A stretch of 64,000 nt of DNA. Source: Allorhizobium pseudoryzae (lineage in GTDB: Bacteria > Pseudomonadota > Alphaproteobacteria > Rhizobiales > Rhizobiaceae). Location: assembly GCF_011046245.1 (NCBI RefSeq), contig NZ_CP049244.1, forward strand, positions 682,001-746,000. Reading direction: 5' to 3'. Position 1 is the stretch's first letter. Every line of letters starts with the position of its first letter. The position numbers and the translations under genes were made by a program. The notes beneath the pieces were generated by a model. That model was not told where the DNA came from, searched no databases, and was given only the letters and a program-made list of their open reading frames with translations. Below, in pieces: positions 25,150 to 33,783 of the stretch.

Positions 25150-26148
25150 ATGCAGCGCCTTGCCTGCCTATTCGCTGGCGCCATCGCATTCTTCCTGTCC
25201 TTCGGCCTTGTGCCCGTTGTGCTGGCGCAGGATGCGGTGACTTACCCGATCGCCATCCAGCACGCCTTCGGCACCACGGTCATCGAGAAGAAGCCGGTCC
25301 GTGTCGCAACGGTCGCCTGGGCCAATCATGAGGTGCCTCTGGCGCTCGGCATCGTTCCTGTCGGCTTCGCCGCCGCCAATTTCGGCGATGATAACGGCGA
25401 CGGGCTTTTGCCTTGGACAGAAGCGCGGTTGAAGGAACTCGGCGCTGCGACACCCGTGCTCTTCGATGAAGGCGACGGGATCGATTTCGAAGCCGTCGCC
25501 GCGGTGAAACCGGACGTCATCCTGGCCGCCTATTCCGGCCTCAGCCAGAACGACTATGACACCTTGAGCCAGATCGCACCGGTGGTCGCCTATCCGAAGG
25601 CGCCCTGGGCAACGGATTGGCGCAGCATGATCCGCATCAACAGTCTCGGGCTCGGCATGCCGCGGGAAGGCGAAGCGCTGATCGGCAGGATCGAGGCCGA
25701 GATCCAGACTGAAAAGGCGAAGTATCCGGCACTTGCCGGCACATCGGCCATGTTCGTCACGCATCTGGACGCAACCAATCTCAGCATCGTCAATTTTTAC
25801 ACCGCCAATGACAGCCGCGTGCAGTTCTTCCGCGATCTCGGACTTGCCATGCCGAAAAGCGTGGTGGAAGCCTCAGGATCCGGCCGGTTCTCCGGCTCGA
25901 TCAGTGCCGAACGGATCGACACCTTCGCCGACGTTGATATCCTGGTGACCTATGGCGACGAGCGTCTCATTGAAGCGATGAAGGCCAACCCGCTGCTGTC
26001 GCGCATGCCGGCCGTTGAACACGGGGCGATCGTGATGCTGGGGCGCAATCCACTGGGCACGGCGGCCAACCCGACCCCGCTGTCGATTTCCTGGGTTCTC
26101 GACGATTACATGAAGCTGCTGAACGCGGCCGCCCTGAAGGCAAAATGA
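25150..26148 (+). CDS. Fe-siderophore ABC transporter substrate-binding protein
   Basis: A 332-residue periplasmic protein of the FepB/FecB (helical-backbone, class III) type. The signal peptide runs to about residue 26 (LVPVVLAQ). Family features are TTVIEKKPVRVATVAWANHE, DFEAVAAVKPDVILAAYSGL and the long inter-lobe helix region ALIGRIEAEIQTEKAKYPAL. The ribosome site GAGAGGATCTGCCC precedes ATG 25150. The stop overlaps the first permease gene by 4 nt and, unlike the other importers here, no stem-loop follows. It accepts ferric siderophore passed through the TonB receptor. Confidence 0.92.
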   Translation: MQRLACLFAGAIAFFLSFGLVPVVLAQDAVTYPIAIQHAFGTTVIEKKPVRVATVAWANHEVPLALGIVPVGFAAANFGDDNGDGLLPWTEARLKELGAATPVLFDEGDGIDFEAVAAVKPDVILAAYSGLSQNDYDTLSQIAPVVAYPKAPWATDWRSMIRINSLGLGMPREGEALIGRIEAEIQTEKAKYPALAGTSAMFVTHLDATNLSIVNFYTANDSRVQFFRDLGLAMPKSVVEASGSGRFSGSISAERIDTFADVDILVTYGDERLIEAMKANPLLSRMPAVEHGAIVMLGRNPLGTAANPTPLSISWVLDDYMKLLNAAALKAK

Positions 26149-27188
26149 CCTCCCCTCGGACCATAACGACGGCTTTGCCGGCCGCTCGTCACGCCACAGG
26201 ACGACGGAAACTGGCCCTGGCTGCCGCATTGTCTGCGGTTCTTCTGGCGGTCTCCATCCTCTCGATCTGCATCGGCACGCGCGATGTTGGCTGGGGCGAC
26301 ATCGTCTCGGCGCTTGCAGGCCGGATCGACAGTATTGGTGAGGCTTCCGTTGCGGTGCGCATTCCGCGCACCGTGCTGGCTGTCCTCGCCGGTGCGGCAC
26401 TCGGCGTCGCCGGTGCCATCATGCAGGGCATGACACGCAATCCGCTCGCCGATCCCGGACTGCTTGGGGTCAATACCGGAGCAGCCCTTGCCGTGGTGAT
26501 GGGCGTCGCCTGGTTCAATATCAGCTCCTCACAGGCCTATATCTGGGCAGCGATCCTGGGCGCCGCGGGAACCTCGGCCTTTGTTTTTACCATCGGTTCG
26601 CTTGGCCGCGGCGGCCCGACGCCGCTCAAGCTGTCGCTGGCGGGCGCTGCCACCTCCATCGCCTTTGCTTCGCTGGTCATTGCCATCGTCTTGCCGAGGA
26701 ACGATATTGCCGGCGGCATACGCTCCTGGCAGATCGGCGGCGTGGGCGGCGCCACGTTCGAGCGCATGTCTCATGTGCTACCCTTCCTTGCCCTCGGCTT
26801 CCTCATCAGTCTCGTGACAGCCCGCAAGCTCAACTCGCTGGCCCTCGGGGACGAACTCGCGACGGGTCTTGGCGAGCGTGTTGCGAGCGCCAGGGCGTTC
26901 TCTGCGCTGGCGGCCATCCTGCTATGCGGCGCGACAACCGCGATCTGCGGGCCGATCGGCTTCATCGGACTGGTGGTTCCGCATGCCTGCCGGCTCATCG
27001 TCGGCATCGATCATCGATGGCTGTTGCCGTTTTCAGCCGTTTCCGGCGCGATCCTGCTGACTGCCGCCGATATTGCCGGCCGCATTGTCGCGCGTCCCGG
27101 CGAAATCGACGTCGGCATCATCACCGCCTTTATCGGCGCGCCGGTCTTCATCTGGATCGTGCGGCGCCAGAAGGTGAGGGAATTGTGA
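26145..27188 (+). CDS. Fe-siderophore ABC transporter permease (FecCD family), first
   Basis: A 347-residue membrane permease with about ten hydrophobic segments. FecCD signatures are RIPRTVLAVLAGAALGVAGA, then IMQGMTRNPLADPGLLGVN, and near the end the coupling region ICGPIGFIGLVVPHACRLIVG broken before the loop. The start ATG overlaps the binding-protein stop as ATGA. It pairs with the second permease to form a heterodimeric channel. Confidence 0.93.
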   Translation: MTSPRTITTALPAARHATGRRKLALAAALSAVLLAVSILSICIGTRDVGWGDIVSALAGRIDSIGEASVAVRIPRTVLAVLAGAALGVAGAIMQGMTRNPLADPGLLGVNTGAALAVVMGVAWFNISSSQAYIWAAILGAAGTSAFVFTIGSLGRGGPTPLKLSLAGAATSIAFASLVIAIVLPRNDIAGGIRSWQIGGVGGATFERMSHVLPFLALGFLISLVTARKLNSLALGDELATGLGERVASARAFSALAAILLCGATTAICGPIGFIGLVVPHACRLIVGIDHRWLLPFSAVSGAILLTAADIAGRIVARPGEIDVGIITAFIGAPVFIWIVRRQKVREL

Positions 27189-28225
27189 GCAGCCTTTCCG
27201 CCACGGCGACCCTGGTCGCCGCCAGCCGGCAGCAGCGCCGCAGCCGACATCGCCGGGTGACACTCGGGCTTCTGGCACTCGTCATCGTCCTCTTCCTGCT
27301 GACCCTCATGGTCGGCCAGTCGGTTACACCACCCGGCGATCTGATAGGCTGGGCGCTTGGAAAAGACGTGGCCGGCCTCTCCTTCACCGTGGGTCAGTTG
27401 CGCCTGCCGCGCGCCATTCTCTGCACCCTCTCGGGTCTCTGCTTCGGCCTGGGTGGCGTCGCCTTCCAGATCATGCTGCGCAATCCGCTCGCAAGCCCGG
27501 ACATTATCGGCATCAGTTCGGCCGCCAGCGCCGCCGCGGTTTTCGCCATCGTCTTTCTGTCGTGGTCCGGGCTGTTGGTCTCGATGTTTGCCGTGCTTGC
27601 CGGCTTGCTGATCGCGCTGACGATCTATGGACTGGCGTTCCGCGATGGCGTGGCCGGCGCTCGGCTGATCCTGATCGGCATCGGCATGTCGGCGATGCTG
27701 GAGAGCTTCATCGCTTACGTGCTGACGACGGCGGATGCCTGGACGCTGCAGGAATCGATGCGCTGGCTGACCGGAAGCGTCAACGGCGCGCGTCTCAGCC
27801 AGGGCCTGCCGCTGTTCATTGCCCTCTTCGGCTTCGGCAGCCTGCTGCTTGGCCTGCGCAAGAACCTCGAGGTTCTGAGCCTAGGCGACGATACAGCCGC
27901 TGCCCTCGGCGTTTCTCTGGCGAGCACGCGCGTCGCGGTCATCATTGCTGCCGTCGGGTTGATTGCATTTGCTACGGCAGTCACGGGGCCGATCGCCTTC
28001 GTCGCCTTCCTGTCCGGCCCCATTGCGGTGCGGCTGGTTGCAAACAGCGGCTCGGCCATCATTCCCGCCGCCCTCACCGGCGCCGTTCTCGTGCTCAGCG
28101 GAGATTACGTGGGGCAGTTCCTCCTGCCCGGCCGTTACCCGGTCGGTGTCGTGACCGGCGCGCTGGGCGCCCCTTATCTGATCTATCTCATCATTCGCGC
28201 ACATCGGACGGGAGGTGCCGCATGA
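27185..28225 (+). CDS. Fe-siderophore ABC transporter permease (FecCD family), second
   Basis: A 346-residue FecCD permease with RLPRAILCTLSGLCFGLGGV, FQIMLRNPLASPDIIGIS and TGPIAFVAFLSGPIAVRLV. The start is GTG at 27185, overlapping the previous stop as GTGA. A longer upstream frame of about 87 residues is arginine-rich shadow of the first permease and is rejected. Ten or so membrane segments are visible after a basic N-terminus. Confidence 0.92.
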   Translation: MSSLSATATLVAASRQQRRSRHRRVTLGLLALVIVLFLLTLMVGQSVTPPGDLIGWALGKDVAGLSFTVGQLRLPRAILCTLSGLCFGLGGVAFQIMLRNPLASPDIIGISSAASAAAVFAIVFLSWSGLLVSMFAVLAGLLIALTIYGLAFRDGVAGARLILIGIGMSAMLESFIAYVLTTADAWTLQESMRWLTGSVNGARLSQGLPLFIALFGFGSLLLGLRKNLEVLSLGDDTAAALGVSLASTRVAVIIAAVGLIAFATAVTGPIAFVAFLSGPIAVRLVANSGSAIIPAALTGAVLVLSGDYVGQFLLPGRYPVGVVTGALGAPYLIYLIIRAHRTGGAA

Positions 28226-29085
28226 CGTTCTCCAGCCTCATCGCAGACGAGGTCGCCGCCGGTTATGGCGAGAGCCTGATCCTGAGCGACTTGAGCCTGC
28301 AGTTCCCCACCGGCAGGATCACGGTGATAGTCGGCGCCAATGCCTGCGGTAAGTCCACCCTGCTGCGCAGCCTGTCTCGGCTCCTCACACCGCAATCGGG
28401 ACAGGTTCTGCTGGATGGCAAGTCTGTTCACCGCACACCGCCGAAAGACCTCGCCCGGAGGCTGGGTCTCCTGCCGCAGTCTCCCGCGGCTCCCGAGGGG
28501 ATCACTGTTGCCGATCTGGTCAGCCGCGGGCGCCATCCGCACCAGACGCTCTTCTCGCGCTGGTCGCGCGAAGATGAAGAGGCCGTCGCCGAAGCGCTGG
28601 ACCTGATGCACATCGCCGATCTCGCCGAACGGCCCGTCGATGAGCTTTCGGGCGGCCAGCGGCAACGCGTCTGGATTGCCATGGCGCTCGCACAGAAGAC
28701 CAGCTTCCTGCTCCTCGACGAGCCGACGACATTTCTCGACATCAGCCATCAGGTGGAAGTCCTCGATCTGCTCTGCGACCTCAACCAGTCGCGCGGAACA
28801 ACCATCGTGATGGTGCTGCACGATCTGAATCTTGCCGCACGTTACGCGGACTTTCTCGTCGCCATGGTGAAGGGAAAGATCCACGTGTCCGGTGACCCTT
28901 CGGATGTGCTGACAGAGGCGATGGTCACATCCGTCTTCGGCCAGAAGAGCCGGATCATGACCGACCCCACATCCGGCCGCCCGATGATGGTCCCGATCGG
29001 CCGTCACCGGATGCGGGCCATCAGAACTGCCCCGCCTTCGACCAATCCAACGACCGACCGCCTGCCCGAGGAGGCAAACCGATGA
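28222..29085 (+). CDS. Fe-siderophore ABC transporter ATP-binding protein
   Basis: A 287-residue cytoplasmic ATPase of the FepC/FecE family. Walker A is GANACGKST (about 38-46), the signature DELSGGQRQRV and Walker B FLLLDEPTTFLD, with the switch His in MVLHDLNLAARY. The D-loop Thr-Phe-Leu-Asp is family-typical. The ATG at 28222 overlaps the permease stop by 4 nt. A C-terminal tail of about 40 residues, rich in Pro and Arg, follows the core and ends in another 4-nt overlap with the next gene. Confidence 0.93.
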   Translation: MTFSSLIADEVAAGYGESLILSDLSLQFPTGRITVIVGANACGKSTLLRSLSRLLTPQSGQVLLDGKSVHRTPPKDLARRLGLLPQSPAAPEGITVADLVSRGRHPHQTLFSRWSREDEEAVAEALDLMHIADLAERPVDELSGGQRQRVWIAMALAQKTSFLLLDEPTTFLDISHQVEVLDLLCDLNQSRGTTIVMVLHDLNLAARYADFLVAMVKGKIHVSGDPSDVLTEAMVTSVFGQKSRIMTDPTSGRPMMVPIGRHRMRAIRTAPPSTNPTTDRLPEEANR

Positions 29086-30134
29086 CGATCTCCGCGCCCT
29101 TTACGCTTTCCGGAACCGCCATTCCCAACGATGCACGGCAGATGCTGGACCAGATCTGCGAGCACTTCATAGAACACGCGAATGTCTCGCGGGTGGACGA
29201 TGTCGTGGTGATGAAAAACGACGAGGCGACAACGGAGATCCGCCTCTTTGGTGATCAACTGCTGATCGATCTCGCATGCCCCTCGGACCAGGCGCTGCAG
29301 ACGGCGCGGATCATCCTGGCGGAGCACATGTTCTATTTCGCCGGCGAGGATCCGCTCGACCTCACATGGTCGGCGCCGGCCCCGCTCGGGCCGCTCGGCA
29401 ACCTCCACCACGTGACGGTGACGGGCGCGCAAGACATCACGCCGCATATGCGCCGCGTGACGTTTGCCTGCGCGGATGTGACCCCTTTCCTCAGCGGCGA
29501 CATGCATGTGCGCGTGCTGATCCCGCCTGCAGACAGGACACCGGTCTGGCCTGGGGTTCGCGACGACGGGCGGATTGCCTGGCCGGAGGGTGAGGACGAA
29601 CTCGTCGCTCGGGCCTACACGATCCGCAAAGTCGATCCGGCGACAGGCGAACTCTGGATCGATTTCTTCCAGCATCCGATGCCGGGCATTTCGACACCCG
29701 GTGCGGATTTCGCCCGCGATGCGCGACCGGGCGATCGGATCGCGCTTATGGGGCCCGGCGGCGGCGGACGGCCGGACGCGTCATCGCTGCTTTTGATCGG
29801 TGACGAGACTGCACTTCCCGCCATTCTGCGCATTCTGGAAGATCTGCCGGAGGGAAGCACTGCCGAAGCCATCATCGAAGTGATGGACGCGGATGAAGAG
29901 CAACCGGTGTCCTCTAAGGCCGACGTCTGCGTCCGATGGATTCACCGGGAAACGACAGACGGGCAAAACGCGCTTCGCAACGCGGCAGAGGCGGCGATCG
30001 CCGCCGCCCCCGCCGACCGGTACATCTGGATTGCCTGCGAGAAGGAGGACATCCGCGCGCTTCGCCCCTTGGTAAAGTCCAAGGGACGGGCCAAAGGCAC
30101 CAGCTATCTGGCCTGGTACTGGCAAAGGGACTGA
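29082..30134 (+). CDS. Siderophore-interacting protein (ferric-siderophore reductase) with N-terminal DUF2218-like domain
   Basis: A 350-residue cytoplasmic flavoprotein predicted to release iron by reducing the ferric siderophore. Residues about 1-100 resemble the small DUF2218 domain (IRLFGDQLLIDLACPSDQALQTARIILAEHMFYFAGEDP, broken here for length). The FAD domain (110-240) holds the FAD motif RAYTIRKVD and the phosphate loop GDRIALMGPGGGG. The SIP C-domain (about 245-350) has LLIGDETALPAILRILEDLP and ends SYLAWYWQRD, both characteristic of ViuB/FpuA-type proteins. It is last in the coupled operon and converges with the IclR gene. Confidence 0.92.
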   Translation: MTISAPFTLSGTAIPNDARQMLDQICEHFIEHANVSRVDDVVVMKNDEATTEIRLFGDQLLIDLACPSDQALQTARIILAEHMFYFAGEDPLDLTWSAPAPLGPLGNLHHVTVTGAQDITPHMRRVTFACADVTPFLSGDMHVRVLIPPADRTPVWPGVRDDGRIAWPEGEDELVARAYTIRKVDPATGELWIDFFQHPMPGISTPGADFARDARPGDRIALMGPGGGGRPDASSLLLIGDETALPAILRILEDLPEGSTAEAIIEVMDADEEQPVSSKADVCVRWIHRETTDGQNALRNAAEAAIAAAPADRYIWIACEKEDIRALRPLVKSKGRAKGTSYLAWYWQRD

Positions 30135-30188
30135 TGCGAGACCAGTTGCGTTCTCAAGCTGAACCAGCCGGAGGATGGACGGGCTGTT

Positions 30189-30977
30189 TCAGGCCGGATG
30201 GTAACCGAGCGCAGTGGATGTCGTCAGCCCCGCCGTCGTCAGGAGGTCCACATAATCCTGACGACGGGCTTCATCGAAGCGGAAAAGCGGAAACGAGATC
30301 GAGATGGCGGCGACGGGTTTGCCGAGGTGATTGAAGATCGGCGTTGCCATGCAGCGCACACCCGCTTCGCTTTCTTCGATCTCTTCGGCAAAGCCGCGGC
30401 TGCGGGCAAGCTTCAAATCCGCCATCAGAGCCTCTGCATCCGTCAGCGTGCGCGGCGCCCGTTTGGCAAAATCCATCCGCTTCATGCGGTCGCGGATCTC
30501 GTCTTCGTCACGCCAGGCCAGCAGCGCCTTGCCGAGCGAGGTGCTGTGCAGCGGATTGCGCAAGCCAAGCGTCGATTTCATGGAGAGGCTGAAGGCGGAA
30601 TCGTATTTGTGGATGTAGACGACCTTCTCGTCGCGCTCGTCGAGAATGCCGAGATTGACGGATTCGCCGGTCGCCCGGGAGAGCTTTCCCATGGCCTGAT
30701 CCGCCACCCGCAGAAGATCCGCCTGATCGTTCAGCGAGCGGGCGCCCAGGCTGAACAGCTTCAGTGTCAGCCCGTATTTTTCGGTGTCGGCGTCCTGCTC
30801 CACATAACCGAGCTCGATCATCGTCTGCAGCAGGCGGTGCGCAGTGGTCTTCGACGTCATGGCGCGCTGGGCAAGATCGGCCAGACTGACGCGCTTCTCC
30901 TCCACCAGGGCCTCAAGGACGGCAAAGACCTTGAGAACTGCAGCGACGTTATCGGTCTTGACGTGTGGGTCGGCCAT
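30189..30977 (-). CDS. IclR family regulator of the rhamnogalacturonan operon
   Basis: A 262-residue regulator of the KdgR-like IclR branch. Winged helix at about 10-70 (VSLADLAQRAMTSKTTAHRL). Effector domain about 85-255 with the family segments NLGILDERDEKVVYIHKYDS, HSTSLGKALLAW and FAEEIEESEAGVRCMATPIF. It is divergent from the GH105 gene and so probably represses or activates the 31186-40128 operon. A candidate site is the imperfect palindrome at 31137-31159. KdgR-type regulators respond to pectin breakdown products, consistent with the context; the actual effector is not known. Confidence 0.9.
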   Translation of the reverse strand: MADPHVKTDNVAAVLKVFAVLEALVEEKRVSLADLAQRAMTSKTTAHRLLQTMIELGYVEQDADTEKYGLTLKLFSLGARSLNDQADLLRVADQAMGKLSRATGESVNLGILDERDEKVVYIHKYDSAFSLSMKSTLGLRNPLHSTSLGKALLAWRDEDEIRDRMKRMDFAKRAPRTLTDAEALMADLKLARSRGFAEEIEESEAGVRCMATPIFNHLGKPVAAISISFPLFRFDEARRQDYVDLLTTAGLTTSTALGYHPA

Positions 30978-31136
30978 GGATGCGTTCTACATTTTTCGAA
31001 ATCGAATTCTGGATTTTTGTCTAAGCTCTGTCAAGCAGCCAGCACTGCCGATATCCGTATGCTGGTGTCGCCTTACACCAACACAACCTACCGCAAAATT
31101 AGCCATTGAAAAGCCATCCGGAGTGTGATTTCTTGA

Positions 31137-31159
31137 TTTTTGAAACGTCGTTCCGAAAA
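31137..31159. promoter_or_regulatory. Imperfect 23-bp palindrome, candidate IclR operator
   Basis: TTTTTGAAAC-GTC-GTTCCGAAAA pairs at 8 of 10 positions plus one G-T. It is 27 bp upstream of the GH105 ATG and resembles the AT-flanked GAAAC/GTTTC type of KdgR/IclR sites. The match is suggestive only. Confidence 0.35.
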
Positions 31160-31185
31160 TATTTTCAGTGGAAGGGGATCGGGAC

Positions 31186-32304
31186 ATGCATCCGCTGCTG
31201 AGGCAGAAACAGCATTTCATCCAGCGCGCGGACGTTTGCGATCTGATCGAGCGACTGACGGACAATCTGGTCCATATCGAGGACAAGACCGGCGAGTTCC
31301 TGCTTCGCCTCGAGGACGGTCGGGTGATCGACACCAAGGGCTGGGCCGGATGGGAATGGACGCACGGCATCGCCCTTTACGGCCTGCTGAAATACTGGCA
31401 GCTGACCGGCAGCGAGGCAGCGCTGAAGACCATCACCGGCTGGTTCGACGAGCGGCTGGCCGAAGGTACGCCGACAAAGAACATCAACACGGTCGCCCCC
31501 TTCCTGACGCTCGCGCATCTCTACGAAATGACCCGCGAGGCGCGCTTTCTGCCCTATCTCGACACCTGGGCCGAATGGGTGATGCACGAGATGCCGCGCA
31601 CCCGGGAGGGCGGCCTGCAGCACATCGTCTACAACAGCGTCAACGATCAGCAGATGTGGGACGACACGCTGATGATGAGCGTGCTGCCGCTCGCCAAGAT
31701 CGGCCTTGTTCTCAACCGCCCGGATTATGTCGAGGAGGCGAAATACCAGTTCCTGGTCCACGCCCAGTATCTTCTCGATACGGAAACGGGCCTCTGGTTC
31801 CACGGCTGGACCTTTGACGGCAACCACAATTTCGCCCGCGCCCGCTGGGCCCGCGGCAACAGCTGGATCACCATAGCAATCCCGGAGTTCATCGAACTGC
31901 TGGATCTGAAGGAGGGCGATTTCCTGCGCCGTCATCTGCTCTCGCTGCTGGGCCGCCAGGCCGCGAGCCTCAAGCAGCACCAGCATGCATCCGGACTTTG
32001 GCATACGCTGATCGATGATCCGGACAGCTATCTCGAAGCCTCGGCGACCGCGGGTTTTGCCTATGGCCTGATGAAGAGCGTGCGCAAGCGCTATCTCGGC
32101 CCGGAGTACCGCGAGACGGCCGAACGGGCGATGCGCGGCGTGGTGGAAAGGATCTCGCCGGAAGGGGAGCTGACCCAGGTCTCCTTCGGCACCGCGATGG
32201 GCCATGACCTCGATTTTTACCGGCAGATCAAGCTGACCTCGATGCCTTACGGGCAGGCGATGGCCATGCTCTGCCTGACGGAACTGCTGCGCAGCCACAT
32301 CTGA
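31186..32304 (+). CDS. GH105 unsaturated rhamnogalacturonyl hydrolase (YteR/RhiN type)
   Basis: A 372-residue cytoplasmic (alpha/alpha)6-barrel hydrolase predicted to remove the unsaturated galacturonyl residue from lyase-made rhamnogalacturonan oligosaccharides, leaving rhamnose. The key segment NDQQMWDDTLMMSVLPLAKIG contains Asp159/Asp160, aligning with the catalytic Asp of YteR. WEWTHGIALYGLLKYW and RARWARGNSWITIAI line the active site. No signal peptide. The start ATG at 31186 follows GGAAGGGGATCGGGAC; a GTG six codons earlier is less likely. It is first in an operon with a family-1 sugar importer. Family members may act on galacturonosyl or other uronic substrates. Confidence 0.92.
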   Translation: MHPLLRQKQHFIQRADVCDLIERLTDNLVHIEDKTGEFLLRLEDGRVIDTKGWAGWEWTHGIALYGLLKYWQLTGSEAALKTITGWFDERLAEGTPTKNINTVAPFLTLAHLYEMTREARFLPYLDTWAEWVMHEMPRTREGGLQHIVYNSVNDQQMWDDTLMMSVLPLAKIGLVLNRPDYVEEAKYQFLVHAQYLLDTETGLWFHGWTFDGNHNFARARWARGNSWITIAIPEFIELLDLKEGDFLRRHLLSLLGRQAASLKQHQHASGLWHTLIDDPDSYLEASATAGFAYGLMKSVRKRYLGPEYRETAERAMRGVVERISPEGELTQVSFGTAMGHDLDFYRQIKLTSMPYGQAMAMLCLTELLRSHI

Positions 32305-32424
32305 GGCACCGCGCAGATCCGGGACATGCAGGAGGACCGTCCAGGAGGAGTGGAGGGCCCGACAGACGCATTCGGAAGGGCGAAAGAGCCGCCTTGTCCG
32401 GCAACCTTTGGAGGAGGAAAAGAC

Positions 32425-33708
32425 ATGACCAAGCTTACCCGACGGGGGCTTCTCGGCACCGCCGCCGCAGGCCTCGCGGCTTCGACGCTGACTGCCCTTC
32501 CGGCTTTCGCGCAGGACAAGACCATCCGCCATTACTGGTGGGGTAATCCGGAGCGTGACAAGCGCACCTTTGCCGTCATCGACGTGTTCCAGAACGCCAA
32601 CCCGACGATCAAGGTCTCCGGCGAGACGATCGGCTGGGGCGATTACTGGACGAAGATGGCCACCCAGACCGCGGGCCGCAACATGGCGGACCTCGTACAG
32701 ATGGACTACCGTTATCTGTTCGAATATGTGCGCCGCGGAGCGCTGAAGCCGCTCGACGACTATGTCGGCAAGAGCCTGATGATCCAGGATTTCGACAAGG
32801 GTCCGATTTCCGGCGGCATGGTCGATGGCAAGCTTTACGCGCTCAACATCGGCTCCAACAGCCAGGTGATCGTGCACAATACACGCGTCTTCAAGGAAGC
32901 GGGTATCGATGCCGACCTGATCAACTGGACCTGGGACGATTTTGCCAAGGCGAGCGAGCAGATCACCCAGAAGACCGGCGGCAAGGTGAAGGGGTCTGAC
33001 GATCTGTCGCTGATGATCGAGGTCTTCGAATCCTGGACGCGCCAGAACGGTCATGAATTCTACGACAAGGACGGCAATGTCGCGGCAACCGTCGACGATG
33101 TGGCAAGCTACTGGCAGTTCTGGGATGACCTGCGCAAAAAGGACGTCGTGCGCGCGAAGGAAAAGACGGTGATCCTCGACATCCCGATCGTCGAATCCGG
33201 CGTTGCCGTCGGCGATACCGCCATGTCGCATTTCTGGTCGAACCAGCTTGTTGGCATCCAGGCGGCGGCCAAGGACAAGATCGGCGCCGCCATGGTGCCG
33301 CACAAGAAGGGCGGCAAGCCCGGCCAGTTCATCAAGCCGTCGATGTTCATGTCGTTATCGCGTGACGCCAAGGATACCGACTCGGCGATCGCCTACATGA
33401 ATGCTTGGGTCACCGATCCGGAGATCACCAAGATCCTCGGCCTCGAACGCGGCATTCCCGCCTCGCCGAAGGTGCGTGCCGCCCTGCAGCCGGGCTTGAA
33501 CGACGTGGAAAAGCTCTCCGTCGCCTATTTCGACGCCATCCAGAGCAAAGTCGGCGACCTGCCGCTTCCCGCGCCGAAGGGTGCCGGCGAAGTGCGTGAT
33601 GCCTTCATGCGCATCGGAACCGATGTCGTGCTGGGGCGCGCCAAGGCGAAGGATGCGGCCACGCAGTTCGTCGATGATGCCCAGGCCATCGTCGAACGGG
33701 CCCGCTGA
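32425..33708 (+). CDS. Sugar ABC transporter substrate-binding protein (family 1)
   Basis: A 427-residue periplasmic oligosaccharide-binding protein. The start ATG at 32425 lies behind TTTGGAGGAGGAAAAGAC; the 33 extra upstream residues are not signal-like. The leader TRRGLLGTAAAGLAASTLTA has a twin-arginine-like start and is cleaved at AFAQ-DK, about residue 30. The mature protein begins IRHYWWGNPERDKRTFAVID, typical of the MalE/UgpB fold, and has FKEAGIDADLINWTWDDFAK in the hinge region. With the GH105 neighbour, the ligand is probably an unsaturated rhamnogalacturonan di- or oligosaccharide (inference). Confidence 0.92.
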   Translation: MTKLTRRGLLGTAAAGLAASTLTALPAFAQDKTIRHYWWGNPERDKRTFAVIDVFQNANPTIKVSGETIGWGDYWTKMATQTAGRNMADLVQMDYRYLFEYVRRGALKPLDDYVGKSLMIQDFDKGPISGGMVDGKLYALNIGSNSQVIVHNTRVFKEAGIDADLINWTWDDFAKASEQITQKTGGKVKGSDDLSLMIEVFESWTRQNGHEFYDKDGNVAATVDDVASYWQFWDDLRKKDVVRAKEKTVILDIPIVESGVAVGDTAMSHFWSNQLVGIQAAAKDKIGAAMVPHKKGGKPGQFIKPSMFMSLSRDAKDTDSAIAYMNAWVTDPEITKILGLERGIPASPKVRAALQPGLNDVEKLSVAYFDAIQSKVGDLPLPAPKGAGEVRDAFMRIGTDVVLGRAKAKDAATQFVDDAQAIVERAR

Positions 33709-33732
33709 GCCGGCGCGTGCCTTGAATGCCAG

Positions 33733-33755
33733 CCGGGCCGCGCGAAGCGGCCCGG
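33733..33755 (+). terminator. Intercistronic stem-loop between binding-protein and permease genes
   Basis: Perfect 9-bp arms (CCGGGCCGC / GCGGCCCGG) with the tetraloop-like GCGAA, 24 bases after the binding-protein stop. No U-tract; likely a mRNA stabiliser. Confidence 0.6.
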
Positions 33756-33783
33756 ACGTCTCCGCCACCGGAAGGTCCGACCG

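Noticed and set aside
26924..27184. N-terminal extension of the second siderophore permease
   Set aside because: Arginine-rich shadow of the first permease; GTG 27185 overlaps the previous stop in the usual way.
31165..33303. 712-codon antisense frame over the GH105 and SBP genes
   Set aside because: Composition is that of a GC-rich shadow; the two plus-strand genes have catalytic and signal-peptide features.
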